Source: Clostridia bacterium
Lineage (GTDB): Bacteria; Bacillota; Clostridia; Oscillospirales; Acutalibacteraceae
Direction: 5' to 3'
DNA length: 64,000 bases
Assembly: GCA_017502085.1 (NCBI GenBank)
Contig: JAFVVQ010000025.1
Coordinates: forward strand, 1 to 64,000
The number at the start of each line of letters is the position of its first letter. Within the stretch, counting starts at the first letter, position 1. Under the pieces are notes generated by a model. That model searched no databases. It saw nothing but the letters and a program-made list of their open reading frames with translations, and was not told the origin of the DNA. Position numbers and translations under genes: made by a program. This document shows positions 16,176 to 23,276 of the stretch, piece by piece.

Positions 16176-16210
16176 TTTTTGAAAATCTTTTAAGATTATG
16201 CGTAAATCTC

Positions 16211-16240
16211 TTGACATTTTACGCTTGTTGATGAGATAAT
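16211..16240 (+). promoter_or_regulatory. Sigma-A promoter of rsmD-coaD
   Basis: TTGACA, 18 bases, GATAAT, followed 43 bases later by the rsmD start. It separates this unit from uvrC. Confidence 0.8.
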
Positions 16241-16283
16241 AAAACGATAAATAATAGGGTTTTGCGCCCTATGGAGGAAAAAT

Positions 16284-16820
16284 ATGAGAGTAATTACAGG
16301 CTCGGCGAGAGGTATGTCGCTCAGAACTCTTGAAGGTGATAACGTCAGACCGACAACCGATAAGGTCAAAGAAGCGGTTTTCAGTGCCATTCAGTTTGAA
16401 ATTGAGGGTCGCAGAGTGCTTGACCTTTTTGCCGGTTCGGGTCAGCTCGGCATCGAAGCGCTCAGCCGTGATGCGGAAAGCTGTGTTTTCGTTGATGCGG
16501 ATAAAAATGCAATAAAAATCGTCAAAGAGAATCTTGCCAAAACAAAACTTGACGGCAAGGCTACCGTTATGCAGACCGATTCACTCGCATTTCTTTCAAT
16601 GACGGATAAGACTTTTGATCTTGCATTTCTTGATCCCCCGTTTGCAACGGGTATGCTTCAGAAAGCTCTTGCGAAGGTTGAACCGAAAATTGCAGAAGGC
16701 GGTCTTGTCGTCTGTGAACATCCCTTCGGGGAGGAAATGCCCGATGTTCAGGGCGGACTGACAAAGCAGAAGGAATATAAATACAGCAAAACGGCTGTAA
16801 CCGTTTACCGAAAGGGTTGA
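16284..16820 (+). CDS. rsmD: 16S rRNA (guanine-966-N2)-methyltransferase RsmD
   Basis: A 178-residue SAM-dependent methyltransferase. N-terminal VITGSARG and RPTTDKVKEAVFS are family signatures, VLDLFAGSGQLGIEALSR is the SAM-binding motif I, and AFLDPPF is the catalytic DPPF motif of N2-guanine methylases. It modifies G966 of 16S rRNA during 30S assembly. RBS GGAGG before the ATG. It abuts coaD by a few bases, the pairing commonly seen in Firmicutes and many other bacteria. Confidence 0.95.
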   Translation: MRVITGSARGMSLRTLEGDNVRPTTDKVKEAVFSAIQFEIEGRRVLDLFAGSGQLGIEALSRDAESCVFVDADKNAIKIVKENLAKTKLDGKATVMQTDSLAFLSMTDKTFDLAFLDPPFATGMLQKALAKVEPKIAEGGLVVCEHPFGEEMPDVQGGLTKQKEYKYSKTAVTVYRKG

Positions 16821-16825
16821 TTAAT

Positions 16826-17314
16826 ATGAAAATAGCCGTTTGCCCCGGCAGTTTCGATCCCGTAACCAACGGTCATATCGACATTATCCGCAGGGCTGCA
16901 AAGCTTTTTGATAAGGTGATTGTTGTTGTTATGTTCAATTACCATAAGCCCACGAGCTATTTTACCGCTGACGAAAGAGTTGAGCTTATCAAGCGAAGCA
17001 CAAAGGGTATAGATAATATTGAGGTCGACACCTACAGCGGTCTGCTTGCCGATTATGCGGCGCAGAAGGGTGCGTGTGCGGTAGTTAAAGGTCTGCGTGC
17101 AGTATCGGATTTTGAGTATGAATTCCAGCAGGCACTTACCAACAAAAAACTTAATCCCGAAATGGAAACGATATTCGTTGCGGCGGATGCGGCGAATATG
17201 TACTTATCGTCAAGCGTAGTCAAGCAGGTCTGCGAATTCGGCGGTGACATAAGCGAATTTGTTCCCTCTGAGGTTTGTGAGGATATAATCAAACGTATTA
17301 AAGAAAGGAAATAA
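16826..17314 (+). CDS. coaD: Phosphopantetheine adenylyltransferase
   Basis: A 162-residue nucleotidyltransferase joining ATP and 4'-phosphopantetheine to dephospho-CoA in coenzyme A synthesis. The ATP-binding CPGSFDPVTNGHIDII (TxGH-type) is at the N-terminus, GLRAVSDFEYEFQQALTN and YLSSSVVKQVCEFGGDI are further signatures. The ATG is spaced from AAAGGG; an upstream TTG overlaps the rsmD stop and is less likely. Confidence 0.96.
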   Translation: MKIAVCPGSFDPVTNGHIDIIRRAAKLFDKVIVVVMFNYHKPTSYFTADERVELIKRSTKGIDNIEVDTYSGLLADYAAQKGACAVVKGLRAVSDFEYEFQQALTNKKLNPEMETIFVAADAANMYLSSSVVKQVCEFGGDISEFVPSEVCEDIIKRIKERK

Positions 17315-17319
17315 AGACT

Positions 17320-18105
17320 ATGAACGTTGAAAAGTTACTTGATCAGATCGAAGATATAATTGATGCGGGTTCCAAGGTGCCATTCAGCAACAAAACCGGC
17401 ATTGAAGCGGATGCAGTCAGAGATATCATTACTCAGATCCGTTCAAATCTGCCTGCGGAACTCACTCAGGCAAAAACAGTTCTTGCGGACAGAAACAATC
17501 TTCTTGTCAAGGCAAAGAATGAAGCTGTTAATGCAGTAACGAGTGCTCAGGAGAAGTCAAAAGCACTTATTTCCACCGCAGAAGACAAAGTAAGAGACCT
17601 TGTTCTCAAAACGGAAAATTATTCAAAGAACAAGATCGAAGAAGCAGAAAACCAGGCGAGAAGAATCATTGAAGAAGCCAACGAGGAAGCGAAGAGCATC
17701 CGTGCAACGGCTCAGATGGAAGCGTCGGCTATGGTTGAAAGCAGTGAGATCGTTATCCAGAGCAAGGCTACTGCAGAAATGTATGTAAGATCTGCTCAGG
17801 AAGATGCAACGTCAATGCTTGAAGGTGCAAAAGCTCAGGCAGAAAATGTTATCAACGCCGCCAACGAGCAGGCTGCAAGAACGATGGAGGATGCACGTGT
17901 CCGTGCAGATGAGGCGATCGACAAAGCAAACAAGTGGTCCGCCGAAATCAGAGTTGCTGCAGGCGATTTCATTGAGGAAATTATGGAAAAGGCAAATACC
18001 GCAATCGGAAACAGTTACAACGAAATTCAGGCTGCAAGAGCAAGCATCAGGGGCGTCACAAGCAGGGTTGAAACTCCTGAAGCGGATGTCACAACAGAAG
18101 AATAA
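17320..18105 (+). CDS. Coiled-coil protein downstream of coaD
   Basis: A 261-residue soluble protein, almost entirely helical. Residues about 60-215 form a continuous coiled coil rich in Ala, Glu and Lys with 11-residue-like repeats (EEAENQARRIIEEANEEAKS), of the type that leads annotators to call it an ATP synthase/V-ATPase peripheral-stalk or DivIVA-like protein. The N-terminus (LLDQIEDIIDAGSKVPFSNKT) resembles a short conserved module found in clostridial homologues next to coaD. It may be a division or envelope scaffold, but that is conjecture. A strong terminator follows. Confidence 0.7.
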   Translation: MNVEKLLDQIEDIIDAGSKVPFSNKTGIEADAVRDIITQIRSNLPAELTQAKTVLADRNNLLVKAKNEAVNAVTSAQEKSKALISTAEDKVRDLVLKTENYSKNKIEEAENQARRIIEEANEEAKSIRATAQMEASAMVESSEIVIQSKATAEMYVRSAQEDATSMLEGAKAQAENVINAANEQAARTMEDARVRADEAIDKANKWSAEIRVAAGDFIEEIMEKANTAIGNSYNEIQAARASIRGVTSRVETPEADVTTEE

Positions 18106-18111
18106 AAACAA

Positions 18112-18154
18112 AATCGGCTTGTACGGTAATCACACGTACAAGCCGATGCTTTTA
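18112..18154 (+). terminator. Bidirectional terminator
   Basis: TCGGCTTGTACG and CGTACAAGCCGA form a 12-bp perfect stem with T-rich sequence on both strands. It separates the convergent coiled-coil and XRE regulator genes. Confidence 0.9.
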
Positions 18155-18571
18155 TCAGTTGTCTTCGTCGTCCTCAAGCGAATCTTCGAGGCAGATACTC
18201 TGGCTGAAATCAAGGATAGTATCCTTGCGAAGAGAGTTTCTGTAATAATCGATAAGGAGTTTTTCGTTTTCATCAAGGATATAAACCGACGCTTTTTTAT
18301 CGGTTGAATTGAGGGCAACCGTTTTTGAGAATTCTTCAGCTTCCCCCGTAAGTACGGAAATAAGACTGTCTGCCGAAACATTATAAAGGGCGGATATTTT
18401 TGCGAGTCTCATTATGTCGAGCGCTCTGCCAAGCTCATATTTTGTGTATGTGGATCGGTCGACATCAAGGTATTCCGCAACAACGGTCTGCGAATAGCCG
18501 TGTTCCTTGCGGAGTTTCTTGAGCATTTCTCCCAGACGCTTAAGGTCGGTGCTTTTGATATTGGGTTTCAT
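18155..18571 (-). CDS. XRE-family transcriptional regulator
   Basis: A 138-residue protein with an N-terminal Cro/CI helix-turn-helix (about 12-66: LGEMLKKLRKEHGYSQTVVA and RSTYTKYELGRALDI, LSALYNVSADSL-like end). The remaining ~70 residues are acidic with no known sensor domain and end in EDSLEDDEDN. RBS GGAGG precedes the ATG. It stands alone, divergent from the rpsF operon. Its targets cannot be told. Confidence 0.85.
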   Translation of the reverse strand: MKPNIKSTDLKRLGEMLKKLRKEHGYSQTVVAEYLDVDRSTYTKYELGRALDIMRLAKISALYNVSADSLISVLTGEAEEFSKTVALNSTDKKASVYILDENEKLLIDYYRNSLRKDTILDFSQSICLEDSLEDDEDN

Positions 18572-18726
18572 CCGTAAACCTCCGATAAAACAAGATGATT
18601 CCTTTCAATTATATACCATTCCGAGAAAAAATCCACATATATTTTATTATTTTTTTCAAATTTTTCTTATTCATATGAAGGTTTTAGGGTGAAAAGTGCT
18701 GAAAATACGTTTTCGGAATAATTTGC

Positions 18727-18755
18727 TTGACAAAATAATTATATTCTGTTAAAAT
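18727..18755 (+). promoter_or_regulatory. Sigma-A promoter of rpsF-ssb-rpsR
   Basis: TTGACA, 17 bases, TAAAAT: a near-consensus promoter leading into a structured leader about 85 bases long. Confidence 0.85.
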
Positions 18756-18763
18756 TAAAGACC

Positions 18764-18822
18764 GCTGCGGTAAGCGCAGCAGGATTAAATAATTTTATTC
18801 CTTGCCACGGATGCACCGTGGC
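18764..18822 (+). promoter_or_regulatory. Structured rpsF leader (candidate S6:S18 autoregulatory RNA)
   Basis: Two hairpins are visible: GCTGCG/CGCAGC, and GCCACGG/CCGTGGC with an ATGCA loop just upstream of the ribosome site. In many bacteria the rpsF leader binds the S6:S18 complex through a CCG-containing hairpin; the second stem fits that position and content. The consensus was not tested base by base. Confidence 0.45.
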
Positions 18823-18849
18823 CAAAGACCAGAAGGAGGTGCTTTAAGA

Positions 18850-19137
18850 ATGTCAGCAAACATCAGCTACGAAACAGTGTTGGTTTTTTCAGTTGCCAAC
18901 GGTGAAGAAGCTGCTCAGCCTCTCGTTGAGAAGTTCAAGGCTATGATCGAAGCTAACGGCACTCTTGAGAGCGTTGAAGAATGGGGTAAGCGCAAGCTCG
19001 CATATCTCATCGACGACGAAGCAGAGGGTTATTACGTTCTCTTCAATTATCAGGCTGCTCCCGAGTTCCCCGCTGAGCTTGATCGTGTTGTAAAGATTAC
19101 AGACGGCGTGCTTCGTTCACTCATCATCAAGAAGTAA
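18850..19137 (+). CDS. rpsF: Ribosomal protein bS6
   Basis: A 95-residue small-subunit protein that binds 16S rRNA together with bS18. The fold pattern YETVLVFSV, then EEWGKRKLAYLIDDEAEGYY and VLRSLIIKK, is typical. AGAAGGAGG lies eight bases before the ATG. It leads the standard rpsF-ssb-rpsR operon. Confidence 0.97.
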   Translation: MSANISYETVLVFSVANGEEAAQPLVEKFKAMIEANGTLESVEEWGKRKLAYLIDDEAEGYYVLFNYQAAPEFPAELDRVVKITDGVLRSLIIKK

Positions 19138-19149
19138 GGAGGTCGCAAA

Positions 19150-19593
19150 ATGTTAAATAATGCCGTTATTATGGGCAGACTTGTTGCCGACCCCGAGCTG
19201 CGCACAACAGGAAGCGGAATTTCCGTAACTTCGTTCACGGTTGCCGTTGACAGACGTTTTGTCCGTCAGGGCGAAGAGCGTCAGGCAGATTTCATCGATA
19301 TTATTGCATGGAGACAGACTGCTGAGTTTATCAGCAAGTATTTCCGCAAGGGTTCGATGATTGCCGTTCAGGGCTCAATTCAGACCAGAATGTATGAGGA
19401 TAAAAACGGCAACAAGCGTAAGGCTGTTGAAATCGTTGCCGACAATGCAAGCTTCTGCGGTTCAAAAGCAGAGAGCGGCACTGGCGGTTACGGCAGAAAC
19501 GATGGCTTTGCTCCTGCTCAGCCCGCACCCTCATATTCCACCGCCGACGAAGGCGATTTCAAAGAAATTCCCGAGGATGATCTTCCCTTCTGA
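19150..19593 (+). CDS. ssb: Single-stranded DNA-binding protein
   Basis: A 147-residue SSB: OB fold at about 1-105 (AVIMGRLVADPELR, DFIDIIAWRQTAEFISKYF, GSIQTRMYEDKNGNKR), a short Gly/Pro-rich linker and the acidic tip EIPEDDLPF that binds partner proteins of replication and repair. Located between rpsF and rpsR as in most Firmicutes. Confidence 0.97.
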   Translation: MLNNAVIMGRLVADPELRTTGSGISVTSFTVAVDRRFVRQGEERQADFIDIIAWRQTAEFISKYFRKGSMIAVQGSIQTRMYEDKNGNKRKAVEIVADNASFCGSKAESGTGGYGRNDGFAPAQPAPSYSTADEGDFKEIPEDDLPF

Positions 19594-19641
19594 GAGATCT
19601 TCCGAATCAACTGAAACTGTATAAAAAAGGAGGTTTAATCC

Positions 19642-19887
19642 GTGGCATACGAAAAGAATGACAGAAGACCCAACAAAAAGGGCCGCAGAAAGGTTTGCTC
19701 ATTCTGCGTTGAAAAAGTTGAATGCATCGATTACAAGGATGTAAACAAGCTTAACAAGTTCACTTCTGACAGAGCAAAGATCCTTCCCCGCCGTGTAACA
19801 GGTACTTGCGCTAAGCATCAGCGTGAGCTCACCACAGCTATCAAGCGTGCACGTCAGATCGCTCTTCTTCCCTACACAAGTGACTGA
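19642..19887 (+). CDS. rpsR: Ribosomal protein bS18 (zinc-type, Cys-containing)
   Basis: An 81-residue bS18 with GTG start behind AAAGGAGG. It keeps cysteines typical of the zinc-binding (C+) form: CSFC near residue 21, a Cys in VECIDYKD and another in GTCAKHQ. The core [19 protein letters not shown] is well conserved. Last gene of the operon, followed by a terminator. Confidence 0.96.
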   Translation: MAYEKNDRRPNKKGRRKVCSFCVEKVECIDYKDVNKLNKFTSDRAKILPRRVTGTCAKHQRELTTAIKRARQIALLPYTSD

Positions 19888-19910
19888 TAAAGAGATATAA
19901 TGAAAAAATG

Positions 19911-19942
19911 AACGGGTACACCTTTGGGTGTGCCCGTTTTTT
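19911..19942 (+). terminator. Intrinsic terminator of rpsF-ssb-rpsR
   Basis: CGGGTACACC pairs with GGTGTGCCCG around TTTG and is followed by six T residues. Confidence 0.93.
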
Positions 19943-19943
19943 A

Positions 19944-20030
19944 GTGAAGAATGAAAAGCGAAAAGTGAAAAGTTGAGGGCGGGCTTTGCCCGCGCCCGAT
20001 TCAGGTGAAGAGTGAAGAACGAAAAGTTTT
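19944..20030. repeat. Intergenic repeat element: GTGAAGA-type direct repeats around a GC-rich hairpin
   Basis: Two imperfect ~20-base direct repeats (GTGAAGAATGAAAAGCGAAA and GTGAAGAGTGAAGAACGAAA) flank GGGCGGGC-TTT-GCCCGC. Such purine-rich GTGAAG repeats with a GC hairpin occur as dispersed intergenic elements in gut Clostridia. Only one copy is in this window, so repetitiveness is inferred. Confidence 0.45.
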
Positions 20031-20035
20031 CGGTT

Positions 20036-22327
20036 TTATTTTTCTTCCATTATCAGTGTCACAACGGTCATATCGTCAAAATTGTCGCCGCACTTGAGTC
20101 GTGCGGTGTCGAGAAGCAGCTTCGAAAATTCCCGTGAGTCGGGGTTTCGGGCTGCTTTTATTTCATCCTTCAGCCATCCGCTTCCGCATCCGAGAATACC
20201 GTCGCTGACCATAACCAGCATATCTCCGCCGCGCAGTTTAAGGGAGTATCGGCTGAAACCGATATTGCTGAGTATGCCGAGAGGGGTTGATGGCGGTTCA
20301 ACGGTACGAACTCTGCCCGAATTGGTATAAAACGACGGTGCGGCACCCGCCTTGAGGATGAGTGTTTCGCCGCTGAAAAGGTCAATTTCCGCAACATCGA
20401 GCGTGGAGAGGGATTCGTCATCCGATTTGACAGCGAGGGCAGTATTGGTTATTCCGAGCGCAGTTTCGGGGCTGATACCCGCACGTATCATTCTGGAAAA
20501 GAGCTCAACCGTCATTGCGGAGTCTATAGCTGCTCTGCCTCCCGTACCCATACCGTCGCTCATTATAACGTATGCTTTCGATTCCGTGCGGAAGCATTCG
20601 AAATAGTCGCCGCACAGACGACGGTCTCCGCAACTTGCGCAAGCAGAACCGAAGCGGAAGCTCAGAATCTCTTTGCGGCGGAAAACAAGTTCTTTTCCGT
20701 CAGCGCATTCCTTTATTTTCGGTGGATTCATTTCTGCGCCGATTTCGGACGAAATTGCGGCAGTCAGACGTGTCAGGCTTGTAGCCTGAGGTATTTCTTC
20801 GACGGTACATTTCAGTCTGAGCGACCCTGAAAAGGGTTGGGTGCAGGATATGGAAATGACGTTGAAATCCATTTCGGAAAGCACTCTCAATGCAGTACGC
20901 TCTTTCATATGCAGGTTGGCTGCGTCTGTTTCAACGCTGACCGAAAGTTCTTTGAGAAGCTCTGCCATTTTATCAAATTGACCGCAGGCAATTTCCCGGT
21001 TTCTCGATGCACTTGCCTGAAGCGCATTGACGGCACTCCGACTTGCATAGATTCTGTTGAAGGAATCGGCAAGTCTCGGTACACTCGGACATTTGACGTT
21101 GAAATCTGCGGGAAAATCCTCCGCAGATACGGATTCCCCCTGTGAAAGTTTTTCGATAATTGCTGAAAACTCTCCTTTTTCGGGACAGAGATTTCCTTTG
21201 AGTTTGCAGTCGGCACACACTCTTTCTTTTACACGCAGACCGACGATGACGTCATTGGCGGGTGCAAGTGCTTCGATACCCCGTGAAACGGATTCCACGC
21301 ACTTTGAAACCGAGCCGATTGCCTTTGATGCATTGAGGATTCTTTCTTTTGCGCCGCTGAATTCCGAAGCGGTTTTCCTGGCCTTGGGAATAGCGATTTC
21401 AGATCGGATTTTTATGAGATATTTCTTTGGAATTGCCGTGAAAACAAGCGAAGCAACCGCCGCCTCGGCAAAGACGGAAACGCCTTCGGGTGTGCCGTCA
21501 ATCAGAGCAAAAACTCCCGCAATTCCCGAAAAAACCAGAGCCGTCACGAGCTGACCGTATTTTGAAAAAACACCCGCCGCAAGTCCGCTTATGCCGTAGC
21601 AGAGGCTCAGTGCGATGCTTGTGCCTGAAACCGCAACGCACGTGCCGATTGACGTTCCCGCAATGCTTCCGCCTGCCTGAGAAAACAGAAATGCGGCGGT
21701 GATTATTACGAACGAGCCGAAAAATCTTGCGGGTCGGAATCCGAAAATGCTGATTTCGGATGAGCCGAGCAGAAGTGTGCAGAGACTCATCATTATGCAG
21801 ATGAAGCTGTGACTGTCCAGCAGATAAATGCTGCGTTTACTGTGGATGCATTCAACTGTCCCCGAATAAAATGCGACCGACCCCGCACAAAGCAGAGACG
21901 AGCACAGATTTAACATAAATGCATTGAGAGTCGGTGCCTGAGCAAACATCAGCACCGTTGACGATGCAAAGGTGAACAAAAAAACCGATACTGAAAGAAT
22001 TGGGATTTTTTTGTATCTGATCCCGAGTTTTTCGATGGCAAGCACAGTACCGACGGTGCCCGCAAGAGGGATGAGGCAGCCGAGAGAGGCGGTTTTATCC
22101 ATACGAAAAAAACACCCCGTTATGCTCCCGAGACACGATGCGATGAGCTCCGCTCCACGGCATACCGCCGAGAATCCGATTGAAAAAGGTACTCTGACTG
22201 AAAAAAGTCCCGCCCCCGAGAGCGTGAAGCTGCTCAGATAGTAAAGTATGAGTCCGAGAAAACGCATACCTCTGTCAATCAGCCTGTCTGTTTTTTCCTG
22301 TTCCGTAAGCGTTTTTATCCTTTCCAT
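20036..22327 (-). CDS. spoIIE: Stage II sporulation protein E, serine phosphatase
   Basis: A 763-residue SpoIIE, which dephosphorylates SpoIIAA to release sigma F in the forespore and takes part in asymmetric division. Residues about 20-310 hold some ten membrane helices, the middle (about 320-540) is the regulatory/FtsZ-binding part with a Cys cluster (CADCKLKGNLC), and about 550-763 is the PP2C-type phosphatase: VIMSDGMGTGGRA, TLDVAEIDLF, VMVSDGIL and GDNFDDMTVV carry the metal-binding aspartates. RBS AAAGGAAG. The upstream region holds an AGACGAA sequence resembling a Spo0A box, which is weak evidence. Confidence 0.96.
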   Translation of the reverse strand: MERIKTLTEQEKTDRLIDRGMRFLGLILYYLSSFTLSGAGLFSVRVPFSIGFSAVCRGAELIASCLGSITGCFFRMDKTASLGCLIPLAGTVGTVLAIEKLGIRYKKIPILSVSVFLFTFASSTVLMFAQAPTLNAFMLNLCSSLLCAGSVAFYSGTVECIHSKRSIYLLDSHSFICIMMSLCTLLLGSSEISIFGFRPARFFGSFVIITAAFLFSQAGGSIAGTSIGTCVAVSGTSIALSLCYGISGLAAGVFSKYGQLVTALVFSGIAGVFALIDGTPEGVSVFAEAAVASLVFTAIPKKYLIKIRSEIAIPKARKTASEFSGAKERILNASKAIGSVSKCVESVSRGIEALAPANDVIVGLRVKERVCADCKLKGNLCPEKGEFSAIIEKLSQGESVSAEDFPADFNVKCPSVPRLADSFNRIYASRSAVNALQASASRNREIACGQFDKMAELLKELSVSVETDAANLHMKERTALRVLSEMDFNVISISCTQPFSGSLRLKCTVEEIPQATSLTRLTAAISSEIGAEMNPPKIKECADGKELVFRRKEILSFRFGSACASCGDRRLCGDYFECFRTESKAYVIMSDGMGTGGRAAIDSAMTVELFSRMIRAGISPETALGITNTALAVKSDDESLSTLDVAEIDLFSGETLILKAGAAPSFYTNSGRVRTVEPPSTPLGILSNIGFSRYSLKLRGGDMLVMVSDGILGCGSGWLKDEIKAARNPDSREFSKLLLDTARLKCGDNFDDMTVVTLIMEEK

Positions 22328-22454
22328 TTCAAACTTCCTTTCGCTGAAAATACGTACGTTATAATTTTAGATACCGCAAAAAGGAAAAACTGTCGGTTGT
22401 TGAGACGAATGGAAAATTATTTTTAATATTTTTTTGTAAAAATCAAATTTTTAC

Positions 22455-22483
22455 TGTTCAAATGCAAGGTTTTGTGTTATAAT
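22455..22483 (+). promoter_or_regulatory. Sigma-A promoter of rlmB
   Basis: TGTTCA, 17 bases, TATAAT with an upstream TG (extended -10). It lies 40 bases before the GTG of rlmB. Confidence 0.75.
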
Positions 22484-22523
22484 AAATCGAATATATACAA
22501 AATATAGTAGGGAGGTATGCACT

Positions 22524-23267
22524 GTGGATTTTGAAAACGAACATCAGGGATTGATTATCGGCAGAAACGCGGTTGCCGAAGCACTCCGCAGCGGCAGAGC
22601 TATCGACAGCCTGCTTGTTGCGAAAGGCGAAAGAGGCGGCTCCGTAGGTAAGATTATGGCGCAGTGCCGTGAAAAAGGAATTGTCATCAAGGAAACCGAT
22701 ATCCGTAAACTTGATAAGCTTTGCGCAGGCGCAAACCATCAGGGCGTTGCCGCCTGGGCAGCGGTGCACGAATATTCGAGCATCGAAGATATTCTTGCGA
22801 ATGCCGAAAGCAAAAACGAAGCTCCCTTTGTTATAATATGCGACGAAATCGAGGATCCGCATAACCTCGGCGCGATAATCAGAACAGCCGATGCCTGCGG
22901 TGCTCACGGTATCATCATTCCCAAGCGCAGAGGGGTTGCTCTCACCTATGCTGTCGGCAAAGTTTCTGCGGGTGCGGTTGAATACGTGCCGGTTGCGAGA
23001 GTTGCCAACCTTGCATCCACAATCGAAGAACTCAAGGAAAAGGGATTCTGGATTTACGGCGCGGATATGGACGGCACTCGCTGGGATAAGCAGGATTATT
23101 CGGGCAGCGTTGCTCTCGTTGTCGGTTCTGAGGGCAGAGGTATCAGCCGTCTGATAAAAGAAAAGTGTGATTTTATTGTTTCGCTGCCGATGAAGGGCAG
23201 AATCAACTCCCTCAACGCATCCGTTGCGGCAGGTATATTAATGTATGAAATTGCGAAAAACAGGTAG
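22524..23267 (+). CDS. rlmB: 23S rRNA (guanosine-2'-O-)-methyltransferase RlmB, TrmH family
   Basis: A 247-residue SpoU/TrmH-family enzyme. The N-terminal substrate-binding domain (about 8-85, LIIGRNAVAEALRSG) is followed by the trefoil-knot SAM domain with its three motifs: DEIEDPHNLGAIIRTADACG, LVVGSEGRGISRLI and LPMKGRINSLNASVAAGIL. These match RlmB/TrmH group 3. GTG start behind GGGAGG. The next gene starts ten bases after the stop. Confidence 0.93.
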   Translation: MDFENEHQGLIIGRNAVAEALRSGRAIDSLLVAKGERGGSVGKIMAQCREKGIVIKETDIRKLDKLCAGANHQGVAAWAAVHEYSSIEDILANAESKNEAPFVIICDEIEDPHNLGAIIRTADACGAHGIIIPKRRGVALTYAVGKVSAGAVEYVPVARVANLASTIEELKEKGFWIYGADMDGTRWDKQDYSGSVALVVGSEGRGISRLIKEKCDFIVSLPMKGRINSLNASVAAGILMYEIAKNR

Positions 23268-23276
23268 GTGAAGATT